Assembly: GCA_030141605.1 (NCBI GenBank)
Contig: JAQGDQ010000494.1
Span: 100,813 to 164,812 of the forward strand
From: Tubiluchus corallicola
Taxonomy: Eukaryota; Priapulida; Priapulimorpha; Priapulimorphida; Tubiluchidae
Reading direction: 5' to 3'
Length of the DNA stretch: 64,000 nt
A model generated the notes under the pieces. It had not been told where the DNA came from, ran no database searches, and worked only from the letters and a program-made list of their open reading frames with translations. Shown one piece after another: positions 25,209-36,560 of this stretch. The first letter of the stretch is position 1. Each line of letters begins with the position of its first letter. Position numbers and translations under genes: made by a program.

Positions 25209-26338
25209 TGTTTGCTACTAGGGCCCCCTGACTGTTCGAGTCAACAACTCGACAAAAAAGTAAAAAAGTCAACAACAACATTGTTTACTTCAACATACCT
25301 TGATTTTAAAACAGTGAAATTTGACAGTAATTAATCTCTTGATGGTAATCTATTGTAATAACAACAGCTGCCTATAAATCCAGATTTTTCCTTTTAGCTG
25401 TTCACCTGTGGAATTCTCTTCCGTGAAGTTGTTTCCTTTAGTGTTTCTGCCTCCCACGATTCCAGAACGCCATCAACATTTCCTGTCACCTTAATAACTA
25501 GTTGTTGTTGCACGAACTGTCTGAACATACATTCATGAATTCTCATCCTTTTCTATTCGTTTTTGAATTCCCATAGTCTTGTTTGGGGCCATTTGTTTAA
25601 AAATATTACAGTAATAATTACACATTTATAATAATGTAGTTGTTTGGAGTCAACTAGTTCATTCTGGCTTTAGGAATATAAGCCTACTACACCCGGAATT
25701 AATGTGCTGCACCCATATAAAATTTTTCTGTGTCATAACTTCATCTTTCACAACGCCCTCGTAAACAAGCCCATCTTTAAAACGGCGATTGTTGTTTTAT
25801 TATCAGCAGTTTTCTTTTTTTCTTGTTTGAGGCGTTGCTCGTAGCAGACTTTCACTAGAATATGTGTCACTTTTGCAAGGTTCACAAAACGCTGTACTTA
25901 TGCCTTCGAGCGCTGGGGCGCTGTAGTCGTGTAGGAAGACAATTAAAAATGTAACATGACAGTTGTTCGGACAAGATTTTGTCAAGAATATAGAATATAG
26001 ATGTTTTCTTTTTTCTTTTTATTCTTCTGCTTTATTTATCTGTATTCTTATTAATACGCAATGATGGTGGTTAGACATAATGCAGTCAACGGTCAATGAA
26101 AGGTCAACACCTGTATTTTTTAGAGGAAAACCGGATGATTGTGTGAACATTAGTTCAGAATAAACAATGCTCTGAATATTGAAAACTACAAAAGCTTTTT
26201 TTAAATCAAAGCTTAGATTAAGTAATAATTACCTCGGATACTTAAATTTCGTTAAACTTTCAAAGCTACGCGCGTCTCAGTGAATCTGCTAAGATTGGCT
26301 TTTTGTCACATTCGCGTAGCCGTCAAATAGAAGATGAT

Positions 26339-26965
26339 TTTTCATATGCTGCCCAATTTTCAACTACGGTTAAAAGAGTATACATTTTAATACAATTAAT
26401 ATTGCAAACGCGTTTTTGATCATTAAATTATAGATTGAAATCTTAATTACCAGCCGGCGAGCCGAACTATCACATCACAAACATGTTGACATCACAAACT
26501 AACATAATTCTCAACAGCAAAAATATTCCACGACCGTGTTGCACGTGTTTGCGAAAGTCAAAATTCAAGTACATTTCTACAGTAAGATACTCAGTGTGTT
26601 GTGCTAAAACTGTGCAAGTTTTAAGACAAAAAAATCAAATTTCAAATTTATCGCTGTGCTCACGTATGAGCTATCGAACGTGTGTAGTTAGTCACAAACT
26701 AGCACATCTGAACTGAGAGGTACAGCACCTGATTCTTGTGCAATGCCTTTCCGAAATACAGGCGCTAGTGCCCGTCAAACTAGCAAATGGTGAAATACAT
26801 GTAACAGCGAAGAACTAGTGATGTGAACGTGAAATTGTGTTTGTGTGGTAACAATTCTTTCACGTAAATCATTTTTGAAAAAAAATGTTTTCCTTTCAGT
26901 ATTTTAAAGAGTAGATTTCCTTGCCCTACAGTTAAAGATTGGGTCCGGTTTTGCTTTAAAGTTCA
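26339..26965 (+). repeat. Dispersed repeat R2, copy 3
   Basis: Same order and orientation as the copy at 10026: CATATGCTGCCCAATTTTCAA, TTCCACGACCGTGTTGCACG, GGTAACAATTCTTTCACGTAA, and GATTGGGTCCGGTTTTGCTTTAA. Confidence 0.75.
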
Positions 26966-27561
26966 CTTCCCCCTTTAAAATAAGACCTTAGTCAGTTTGG
27001 CATTGCCGTTGTTTCAGTGAGATTGTAGGCATTGTTATCCGTTTACATTTCGTCGGTTTACTCAAAGTTTTTTTGCTCTTTTCGTTGTTCAATAGCCCCT
27101 AATTCGTTTCCGTTCGTGTCCTGCTCACACTGCAAAATTGTTGTCAGCTTTTCTGTTCAAAGATTCTATTGTCTAATGGTATATTAATCCAAGGTGCGCC
27201 ATTGTTCTTGTTGGTTATGTCTCCTCGACTGTATCTGGATTAGTCAAAGGGAAACCTTGCCCCGTGCAAGTTTCCTCTGTTTAACTAACGATAGACTACA
27301 AATTACAACTGGCTGGCAGAACAAATGAATCATGTCGTCCTTCTAGTCTGTATTGTCACATTATCTGTCTCAGTTAACAGCTTAATAAGTAGCGGAAATG
27401 GCAACTTAGTTGCCGCAAGAGGTGAAATATGTTCACTGTGACCTTTAGTGAGGATAGGTTTTATACTGTTGTTGTCGTCATTAACGCCGTCGGTGGTTGT
27501 TGTTGTTTCATTTCGCGTTGTAAATCCAAGAATTGTTTTGGGCGTACCAGACGTCACAACA

Positions 27562-27870
27562 TTTTAACAGACTAGTCTAGTGGTAACGCGACCGCTTTCC
27601 GTCTGGGAGGTCGTGAGTTCGATACAGCGGCTAGATCATACCAGAGATGTTAAAAATGATACCGCTGTTGCTCTGCCTAGCGCGTGGTATTTAGGGTAAA
27701 AGTGGGATAATAGTAGTCTATGTTTTGTTGGTATAGACTGCTGTTAAATTTTACAGTCGGCGCAGAAGCTCTTTTGAGCTTGTGTTAATTCTTCATCCAA
27801 GAAAGCCGACTTTATATAAAGATTGTTGTTGTTGCCGTTGACGCTGCCGTTGTTGTTGTTGTTGTTATGT
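27562..27870 (+). mobile_element. tRNA-derived SINE, copy 2
   Basis: A box TAGTCTAGTGG (27574-27584) and B box GTTCGATAC (27617-27625) are followed by the TTGCTCTGCCTAGCGCGTGGTATTTAGGG core. The CAGTCGGC...GAGCTTGTGTTAATTCTTCATCC body segment then runs into a (TTG)n tail. It is longer than the copy at 9261 and probably closer to full length. The different tail triplet (TTG versus AAT) suggests independent insertions or tail turnover. Confidence 0.75.
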
Positions 27871-28280
27871 TATTATAATCAATTACAGTTTAAGTTGCAA
27901 TGTTTTAGTCATTTTAGTTCATCAAGAAGGCCATTTTATTTCCTGATTTTATTGCTTTAGCTTGTTACTTATCTTGGTTTTAACATTTACCTTTTTTCCT
28001 TTCAAAAAAAGGGAACTTATTGGGATGTTAGACTAGTTAGCAATGTGCGACATCTACAGAGTGAGTGAGCGTACTGAATTAGGTCGCTTCCGCTTTGGCG
28101 TAATACATGGAAGCAAAGACCTTAATTACTGAGATAATAACAGCTTTAGTCAAACTTTTGTCTGCAGATAATCTTAAGAGCGTAATCAACGTCTTCCTAG
28201 TTCTTAACGCTCTTCTGATTACATGGTACAATCTTGACATTGGCAAGAACAGTGGACAGGGATAATGACGACAAGGACAG

Positions 28281-28806
28281 CTTGGCGGACAGTGAAGGGA
28301 CAGTGAATGGACAGTAACAGTGAAGGGACGGTAACAGTGAAGGGAAGGTAACAGTGAAGGGAAGGTAACAGTGAAGGGACGGTAACAGTGAAGGGACGGT
28401 AACAGTAAAGGGACGGTAACAGTGAAGGGACGATAACAGTGAAGGGATGGTAACAGTGAAGGGACGGTAACAGAGGCATTGAAGGGACGGTAACAGAGGC
28501 AGTAAAGGGACGGTAGCAGTGAAGGGATGGTAACAGTGAAGGGATGGTAACAGTGAAGGGACGGTAACAGTGAAGGGATGGTAACAGTGAAGGGACGGTA
28601 ACAGTGAAGGGATTGTAACAGTGAAGTGACAGTAACAGTGAAGGGATGGTAACAGAGGCAGTGATGGAACAGTAACAGTGAGGGGATGGTAACAGAGGTA
28701 TTGAAGAGATGGTAACAGAGGCAATGAAGGGACGGTAACAGAGGCATTGAAGAGATGGTAACAGAGGCAATGAAGGGACTGTAACAGAGACAGTGAAGTA
28801 ACAGTA
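28281..28806. repeat. 17-bp minisatellite (GTAACAGTGAAGGGACG type)
   Basis: About 25-30 units of a 17-base motif with variants in which AGAGGCATTG replaces part of the unit, giving 23-base units. Because 17 is not a multiple of 3, the array reads open in several minus-strand frames as Pro/Leu/His/Tyr-rich sequence. Those long frames are artefacts. Confidence 0.9.
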
Positions 28807-28909
28807 ACGTGAACAGTAATGTGGACAATGGTCTGGGCAGAACTTGACGTGGTCAGATCTTTGTACAGCTATTCTTTTTTAACTTTGACTTTGTAGTTCA
28901 CATATATAG

Positions 28910-29002
28910 TTCAATATAAGAATAAACTACTGTTGCTGCTGCTGCTACTGCTACTGCTACTATACCTACTGCTGCTGTTGCTGCTACTACTACTACTACT
29001 GC

Positions 29003-29053
<51 letters not shown>

Positions 29054-29105
29054 ACTGCTGCAACTATTGCTATTGCTGCTGCTGTTGCTACTGCTACTAC
29101 TACAT
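28910..29105. repeat. (CTG)n/(CTA)n microsatellite with retroposon-like flank
   Basis: Pure CTG runs of about 18 units are flanked by mixed CTG/CTA/TTG triplets. The left flank TTCAATATAAGAATAAACTA is repeated, in reverse complement, beside the CAG array at 55383-55402. Confidence 0.9.
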
Positions 29106-29622
29106 CAGTGAGGTGGACAGTAGCAAAAGACAACATGACAGGTTGTGAAAATAGTAATGTATGGACTATGGAGCATAGTAACTGATGCTGGTAGTGACAA
29201 TGTAATAACATGGATACTCTGAACAGTGTTGACATTAATGTTCATGGCAGTGACATCAATAGTAGTAGTAATAGCAGCGTCAACAACAGCAACAGCAACA
29301 GTAACACTATTTGCTGTCGAAATCAACTATAATCTGTCGTGCAGAGTTGTATGATACATCTATAACTGACGTAGCTAGCATTTAGTTGAAATGTATCTTC
29401 ATGTGAAATACATCTAGGCTATTGATATCCTAGAAAAATGAACTGTGGCACAATGTCGTTGCTTTATTGTTTCTCTGAGACTACAGTCCTCCAGGGATCT
29501 TCGTATATGAACTTATGAAGCCGGTTTTCGAATCCCCAGAGAAAATTCTTCTGTTACCGTTTTCGTGGTGCTTGTGTCCTTGCGAGTTTAGCTTGAGTGT
29601 GTTGTTGGTGATAGATGTTGTT

Positions 29623-29796
29623 ATGAAAGTGAAATTAGCCTTGGCTTGTGCTCTGTTGTTGTATTTAACTGCTTTAAACGCCCTGCCTGAATCTTTGTTC
29701 CTTTGTAACGTGCCACACATTATCGTGCGAGGAAATCGAAAATTGCTCGGGGTGTCGATTTCGCCGCGTTCGTCGAGGTCGTGCACCTTTGTGTGA
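29623..29796 (+). CDS. Possible small secreted protein (very tentative)
   Basis: From the ATG at 29623 a 57-codon frame starts MKVKLALACALLLYLTALNA, which has the form of an N-terminal signal peptide: a basic start, a Leu/Ala core, and a small residue before LPES. Two cysteines and a basic segment follow before the stop. The frame is also open upstream to 29515. The local DNA (29500-29960) is richer in CpG than the intron around it, and a 160-codon minus-strand frame overlaps it. No family is recognised and no splice sites or promoter support it. A chance frame or unrecognised transposon remnant is at least as likely. Confidence 0.15.
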   Translation: MKVKLALACALLLYLTALNALPESLFLCNVPHIIVRGNRKLLGVSISPRSSRSCTFV

Positions 29797-30328
29797 AATT
29801 GTGTGGACGACCCGACTGCGCGAATCGACACGTTGCGCAAAAACCGGATTGACGACTTTCGTATTGAAAAAACGCCGACATGGTGACTGAGTGTGACATA
29901 CCATTGTAGAATGATTATTATCCCAGACAAATTGCTCGTGTCGGGAAAATGATTATGATTCACAGAAGTGGAATTATCAGTTCAACTCTTTGGTTTACTA
30001 TAGTAATCATTTGCATTAGCAGTACGTAATTTGTGGTATACCGACGATATTATCAATGAGCAAACTTAACCGAATGTAGAAGGTAATGTGCGAAAAGTTG
30101 GGACTGGACTGGGATGTTAACCATCGACTTTTCAATTACAAGTCAGACATTATGACCACTAGACAACACAGTCCCTTGAGATCAGGTCCTAATAATGAAT
30201 TCAAAACCTTTTCCACATGGATAAGTGTTATTGTGGCCTACTCGCGCCATACAAAATTAGCTGCAATCTGGCCATCATGACGTTGAAATACAGAGCATAG
30301 CTAATTAACTGGTGCTATTGTTCGTTCG

Positions 30329-30668
30329 ATACTTCCAGTTATGGAAAGTCTAGGTTACCAACAAAATTCTGACCCAACCTGCTCCATTGCTGGTTGTAAA
30401 CTACCAATTCTGGAAAATCAAGGTTTAAAACAAAGTTCTGATCGAACTTGCTCCATTGTTGGTTGTAAACTACCAATTCTAGAAAATCAAGGTTTAAAAC
30501 AATGTTCTGGCCGAACTTGCTCCATTGTTGGTTGTAAACTACCAATTCTAGAAAATCAAGGTTTAAAACAATGTTCTGACAGAACTTGCTCCATTGTTGG
30601 TTGGAAACTTCCAATTCTAGAAAATCAAGGTTTAAAACAGAGTTCTGACCGAACTTATTCCAAGCTGC
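30329..30668. repeat. 69-bp tandem repeat, about 5 copies, open on both strands
   Basis: Units of 69 bases contain ACTACCAATTCTAGAAAATC, AAGGTTTAAAACA, and CTCCATTGTTGG. The period is 23 codons, so frames stay open through the array. The plus frame 30341-30733 repeats CSIVGCKLPILENQGLKQ, and a minus frame repeats QNIVLNLDFLELVVYNQQW. With both strands open and no similarity to known proteins, a minisatellite is the simpler reading. Confidence 0.8.
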
Positions 30669-31211
30669 CACAACATTCCACTATATCCATACCCAGTCTA
30701 CAAGGTACAAGACATGCCCATGGGGCAGCTTAAATGTGATTATAAGAACATCATCATTTGGTCAGCGCGACAGACAAAGTTTCAAGTTCCTAATTTTAAA
30801 TTGTCATTTGCCCCCCCCCCTCCCCCGGAGGAATCCATTAGTCATTTAATCTCGTCGAACGTCTAGCACTTTGTCACTCTATAGGTCGTGATTCATCATT
30901 CAACAACTGTTTATAGCCTGTCTATATTGTTAAGTGCTTGTGGCAGGACCAGGATTTCCTATACCACAAATTCCTCTGAGATTTTCAAATTCACACAAAA
31001 TCGCCCGAGTCTTTTTGGCGCTTTTCAAATGTATAAACACACTTCTTCAAAAAGCAATATGGCTGGTTAAACTTCCCGGTAGAGATTGTCCCAATGATCA
31101 CCTATCATTTTGCCAACCAAACTCATTTGGCTTAACTGTCAAGTTCACGTTGACTGACCACTCGGTTATTTCATTTCCCATATTTTCGTTAAAACAGTAG
31201 TCGAGCAATTT

Positions 31212-31400
31212 ATATTATTATTATTATCATTAACATCATTTATTTTCGAACACACATGTACAGTTAAGTTACATGATTCAATTAAAACAAATGAGTAGAC
31301 TAATAGTAAACGTAAAATAACTGTTAAATGCTGACGACAACAACAACAAGGAAACAAGCACAGATATTATTTATATACAAGAAGACAAAGCAATTAATTT
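31212..31400 (-). mobile_element. Possible retroposon 3' end
   Basis: On the minus strand the segment ends TTCGAAAATAAATGATGTTAATGATAATAATAATA, a 3' tail form shared by non-LTR elements. Upstream of it on that strand is a 77-codon frame (31632-31399) that I do not recognise. The element class and 5' limit are unknown. Confidence 0.3.
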
Positions 31401-31796
31401 AAAAAGACACCGCACGCTCTAACATTTCTCCCAGTTGATACTTTGGTAAGAAATTAAAATTTTTGTTTTCCGTACAACCTAAACAATTTTTTGCTAAGTT
31501 TATTGTCACTAGCTGCCTGGAACTTAACTCACATCCTTTTACAATTTCACTATTATATATACTATCCTTTATTAATGATAGTTTTGAAACATAATAATTA
31601 TCATAGCACTTGTGTGTCGAATTGAACTGCATGCAATCTGGCTTAATTGCTCACATTTAATAGCACTTTCAAAAATCGTATCGCCGACATTTATGGGTTA
31701 ATTTCAACTTGACATTAATCTTTAAAGACAAATATGGAGTTAAGTGACGCCCCATTAAGATAGCGCAGACATAGCGAGATAATTCTTGGTGACGGA

Positions 31797-31905
31797 TATA
31801 ATAATAATAATAAATGTTTATTTGAAATAGTTATTTACAATCCTTCTATTTGTAGGGAAGATTTTCACAAAAACACTTTATAACATTATTTATTTCGTTA
31901 AACTT
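31797..31905 (-). mobile_element. Retroposon 3' tail, same family as 40577
   Basis: ATAATAATAATAAATGTTTATTTG is followed by ATTTGTAGGGAAGATTTT. The copy at 40577 has TTATTATTATAATTCTTTATTTT followed by ATTTGCAGGGATACTTTT. It is adjacent to the piggyBac-like MITE that starts at 31910. Confidence 0.4.
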
Positions 31906-32497
31906 TTAACCCTTATAGGGTCACTGGGGGTAAAAAATTACCCCAAGACCGGTTTTTTGCATTTTACCCTTTTACCATACACATCCCCAGTAAAGCTTTT
32001 CTATGACTTTTTCTAAATATGTTTTGTGAACAAAACACTTTCACGAAATAAAAGTGAAAATGCAATATGTCGATTTGCGATATATTCGAGAGGTGGCAAA
32101 TTGTGCTGAAAATCGGCGTGGTTGTTTTGTGGCCATGTCAGTTACTCGAATTACTCCACTTAAAAGAAGAAAGTAGTAGATAATAAATTCAAAATAACAA
32201 TGATTTTTGCACACGCGCTAGCAATGTCGGTTCTCTACAGTTATTCCAGCATAGATAAGGGAACGTAACTAAGTGAATTTAAATTTCGTATTACTAGTAA
32301 GTCACGTGTCTTTAAGCAGAGGTACAATGTATCCTATGCTGGTCAGCATAACCACAAATTATGCTGTTGCTGTTTACTAATGAAACACGGCGGTTTATCA
32401 AAAGTAATTTACGAATTATGGTGGGGGTAATTTTTTATCCCCCCCCCCCCGTTTATCAAAATCGGCTGTAAAAAAATCGTGACCCTATAAGGGTTAA
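31906..32497. mobile_element. piggyBac-like MITE with TTAA target-site duplication
   Basis: The element body is 31910-32493 (584 bases). Its ends are a perfect 15-base inverted repeat: CCCTTATAGGGTCAC on the left and GTGACCCTATAAGGG on the right. TTAA lies immediately outside each end (31906-31909 and 32494-32497). A CCC terminus beside a TTAA duplication is the hallmark of the piggyBac superfamily. Subterminal GGGGGTAAAAAATTACCCC and GGGGGTAATTTTTTATCCCCC also mirror each other. There is no transposase frame, so it is non-autonomous. Confidence 0.85.
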
Positions 32498-33309
32498 ATG
32501 GATGAAGGCCTAAGGTTACGACAAACGATGTATGAAATTCGCACAATTTTCATTAGTTTTACCAGACTTAAAATTTTCCAATGATATTATAACAAAAGAA
32601 AGACGACAAAATATTTATTCAGACTAATGTTTGCGATAATATTTATTGGCATTGTAATCGTTTTTTCACGATTATTTCCTTTACGATCTTTATAAAAATT
32701 TACATTCACGAATGTTCCTTTCACTTATTATCACTCTCAAATTCAAAGATGAAATTCGGTTATGCAGTGAGTAAAGAATGACATTAGTTACGAAACGATT
32801 AGTAAAACGCTACGCGACAAAGAAATGAACAGAACAGGATGAAAAGAAAAAAGGAATAAAATGTTTAATAAAAATTCTCAGAAAAGCATCGTGAAAACTG
32901 TTTTTTAAATTTTAGTGTCTTTATAGTGTTAATATAAATGTTTGTAATTACTAATTAAGCACACCACGGAAATAAAAGATCACTGGACTCCTACACAAAG
33001 CTCAAAAGAAAAACTCTAAGTAAGTGCACAATAACAACACAAACAAGGACACAAGACAAAAACCACAAATGCGCAAAATATGGCTAATCACACACGAATT
33101 AAAATGGAAATAATTGCCTGCTAGCACAACTTCAACAGTTCCTCGAATGTATAAAGATATATTCCGGTAAATTGTTAGTAGTGTGCTAGAACGTAAGAAG
33201 ATTTGCGCAAAGTGCAAAATTAGCAGTGGAAATTGCTGAGAATTAAAGTATTACTAGTATTTTCTTTACACATGAGCTTGATTTTTAAATGACTTAATGA
33301 ATAAAGCAT

Positions 33310-33560
33310 GCAGTTTAGCTAGTACATGTAGTAGTAGTACTAGTAGTGGAAGTGGTTGTAGTGGTAGCGGCAATGGTAGTGGTGGTAGTAGTGGTAGTGG
33401 TGTTAGTAGTAGTGGTAGTAGTAGTGGTAGTGATAGTAGTAGTAGTAGTGGTAGTGGCAATGGTAGTGGCAGTAGTAGTGGTAGTGATAGTAGTAGTAAT
33501 AGTAGTAGTGGTGGTAGTGGCAATGGTAGTGGCAGCAGCAACAACAGCAGTTTATTGACA
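33310..33560. repeat. (GTA)n/(GTG)n trinucleotide array
   Basis: AGT, GGT and GGC triplets run for about 250 bases and end in CAGCAGCAACAACAGCAGTTTATTGACA. Ser/Gly, Val-only and Leu/Pro frames are artefacts of the triplet repeat. The CAACAACAGCAGTTTATT end resembles the flank of the arrays at 28910 and 55383. Confidence 0.9.
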
Positions 33561-35730
33561 AAGATTATCATGTTATGCGGAGTGGAACATTGTGTAGTAG
33601 AATAACAGCATCTATGTTATGTCCAGGAAAAGATGTGGTTTAACATCAGTGTAAAACAAACATAACAACATAACAAAACAAAAACAACCAAAGTTTGTGT
33701 ACCAGACCAAAGCATATGTGTTGTGCACAAAGTACATCATGTTAAACGTAAAAATATGTTAAAAAGTGACAAGTTACCCTCTACTTCCAGCATACACAAG
33801 TTGGTACATTCTGGTGTGGAAAAAATGGACCACACAGTGTTTTGGTTCATCAGTTTTTCCAGTTTGTTTATCGCTGTCCAAATATGTAAGTCATTGTCAT
33901 AATCCACGAATGATTATTTATGAATTCTGTCGAGGGTTATTAGACTTGCTAATATCGATTTGAAAACTACACGGTCTCTATTATGCTCGTGGGTCGTTTA
34001 CCCTGTCATGATAATGGCGCGCGTGGTGTTCGGCAGTGCCACCTGTCGCACTGTAAGGCCATTATCCCGCATCTAAATGACCGCGTTGCTAAGTAATCAA
34101 TGCAAATTAAACATCGAATGATTAATATGCATAATGCATTACAGCGATTACATTAATAAATGATATCCTTTTTATTGGCTTAGCTGTATGACTAACTGAA
34201 GCTTTAAGTGGCTTCATTATTTGTGTTTATTTGTCCCAGTCAAACCGCAAGGCACTCGAGGTGGAAAATGCTAAAATTGCACCAATTCTTCCCTCAGACT
34301 GTCATGCTCTGGAGAAATTTACTGTATTAATGTTTCACAGTTCTGGTTGCTTAGAACATTAGTATATGAATATTATGTCCCCTTGATGCAGAGTGTTTTA
34401 TCTGGAACTGCACACTCAGCAAAACATGTTGCTTTGAACTCACCCCAACCGTGCAAATATTTCTTTTCGTAAGTAGTTTGGATAAAATTTGGTCACTTCC
34501 CATGACTCATAACTATGGAGTAGCTTGGGTTTGAAGAGGCACCAGTTAATAATTGTCATAATTCAAAACAGTAGATGTCGTCACACTGTACGTAGTGTAC
34601 TGTTAGCGACATCGTTAGCAGTGTTTGTGTCGCCATCTGTTAAAGTTCTGTGGTTTCACTTAAAAGTAGTGTATCTTTAATGATCACAAACTTGTTTGCT
34701 TTTTCCTTTTGTTTCATTTTCTTCTTTTTATCATCTTTCTCCGCCTCTTTCTTTAATCCCAACTCTTGTAGGTGTTTGCATTGGTTTTCGTTTTTTTTAC
34801 TTTTTTTATCACGTTTTCATTCTTCTGCCTGTCCTCTTTTTTCTTTTTTAACATTTTCCATTTCTTTTTCTTTCATAAACATATTTTGACATTTCCATTT
34901 GAAGTTTCTTATTTTCTGTTCTTAAAACAAGACTGTTACTATTAATATTTACAAAGCTCATTTAAGGACATTCCTGTAGAGCGGTAATTCGTCAATTCTT
35001 ATAGAGTGGTAACTCATTAATTCATAAAAGTCATTTGATCCCATTGACACGATCCTTATCTCCAACATGTAATTATTTTCATTTATCATATATATTGTAA
35101 ACCTGTGTCAAAATTTAAATGAGATTGAATTTCTGGTTGAACAAAATTCACTATTATTCAAAGAAAGACCTTCGTACGGGGCGGGGCATAAAAAAGTTCA
35201 TCAATTTACCTGTCAGCTGCCGGGTTAATTTCAGACCTCACCTGAGATGTAATTTTCTGATACGAGCATCGAAAATTTTGTTGGTTAGAGGGCGTTGTTT
35301 GAGGTTTTGCTTTGGGTATAACGTTGTACAATAACAGTTTAAACTCAAAAATTTCCACCGTTCTCCAGAAAAAGAATTGTCTAGGCATGGTGTGTTCTCT
35401 CCACATAGGTCAATTAGGCCTTAATAGGCCTCTAAACATTCAGCGCAACTGTAGCCTGCTTTCGCTAGATTAATACACTTCAAAGTTTTGACGCATAGTA
35501 GCTAGCTTGTTCTCGTATAGAAAGTACAGGAAGATATTATAAAATTTGTAAGATTGTAAGACTTATTGGTGTACAAAGAACATTAACAAGAACACAAATT
35601 ACAATAGCAACGATGACAAAGACAATGACATCTGCTATGGCGCATGATGACTATGGATAACAAAGAACTACAAGTTACAAATTAATGTACGTTAAAACCA
35701 CAATTTGTACGTTAAAGCAATTACACTCAT

Positions 35731-36121
35731 ATTATAAAAATTATTATTCTTGTTGTTGGCATCCTTTTGTCTCGGAAGACAATGGAATGTCCGCCAAGAG
35801 AGTCCGATCCTTGAGCGTCTCCACGCCTGGGGCTGCACGCCTGGGCAAGGCGTATGGAGATCCTGAGTTGCCCAGACCGCAGGAACCCCCTCTCTTCCTC
35901 CCTGGTGTAGTCCAAAGGAAAGCAGAGCGATACGTTTGGCATCAGGTTGGCTGCAGGAGCTGCCGGAGTCAGTGAGCCTGTACTGGTCCGCCTTCCGGGC
36001 TCCACTCCTGATTTTACTCCTCTACACATGGCCGTTGGGTCACCTGACCTCCTTCGCCCTCTAGCCGTTAGCCGCCTGTACAGCTCCTCCGCCTAGTTGT
36101 TATTATTATAAAAATTATTAT
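35731..36121 (-). mobile_element. GC-rich retroposon with perfect 17-bp target-site duplication
   Basis: A 357-base GC-rich insert (35748-36104) sits in AT-rich DNA between two identical copies of ATTATAAAAATTATTAT (35731-35747 and 36105-36121). Read on the minus strand it ends GACAAAAGGATGCCAACAACAAGA, a plausible retroposon 3' end, so I give minus as the likely orientation. A minus-strand frame covers 35727-36029 but has no recognisable motif. The clean duplication marks a recent insertion by target-primed reverse transcription. It may be a 5'-truncated LINE or a SINE. Confidence 0.75.
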
Positions 36122-36204
36122 AAAAAAGGGGGAAATAGGGGGAACTTTGTCCGTAAGAGCTTAATATTCAAACGTATACTAATCAATTAATTAGATTGAA
36201 CGGC

Positions 36205-36560
36205 ACTACATTGCTATCCCAGTGTGCACAACTGATTCACCAAGAAAAATACATTATTTATTTTACTGACAAGATATGGTAAATTAAGCTTTTGCTTGGT
36301 TAGTGAATAGTGTGCTACAAATACTCGGATTATTTTTCAAACTTCACGCATTGTTATGTAAACTTATTTCCAAAGACGTACCATTAAAATGGCTGCACCT
36401 AAGGATCATCGCGGTTTAAATTTTTAAGTTTTATACAGCGTTACTGCTAACCCAAGCTCTGTGCACAATAAGACAGCATGTAAGTGATATAAGATTTCAG
36501 GACGGATTTTTTAAGCTTCGTTTGTGAAGAGTGTTCTTGCCAGTTAACTGTTCTCTTACG
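36205..36560 (+). repeat. Dispersed repeat R1
   Basis: Landmarks in order are CCCAGTGTGCACAACTGATTC, TTGCTTGGTTAGTGAA, TTTTTCAAACTTCACGC, AAAATGGCTGCACC, TTTTATACAGCGTTACTGCTAACCCAAG, and GCATGTAAGTGATATAAGATTTC. Confidence 0.7.

Noticed and set aside
28079-28828. 249-codon minus-strand frame rich in Pro, Leu, His and Tyr
   Set aside because: It lies on the 17-base minisatellite, and two other minus-strand frames over the same DNA are just as open. No domain or splice support.
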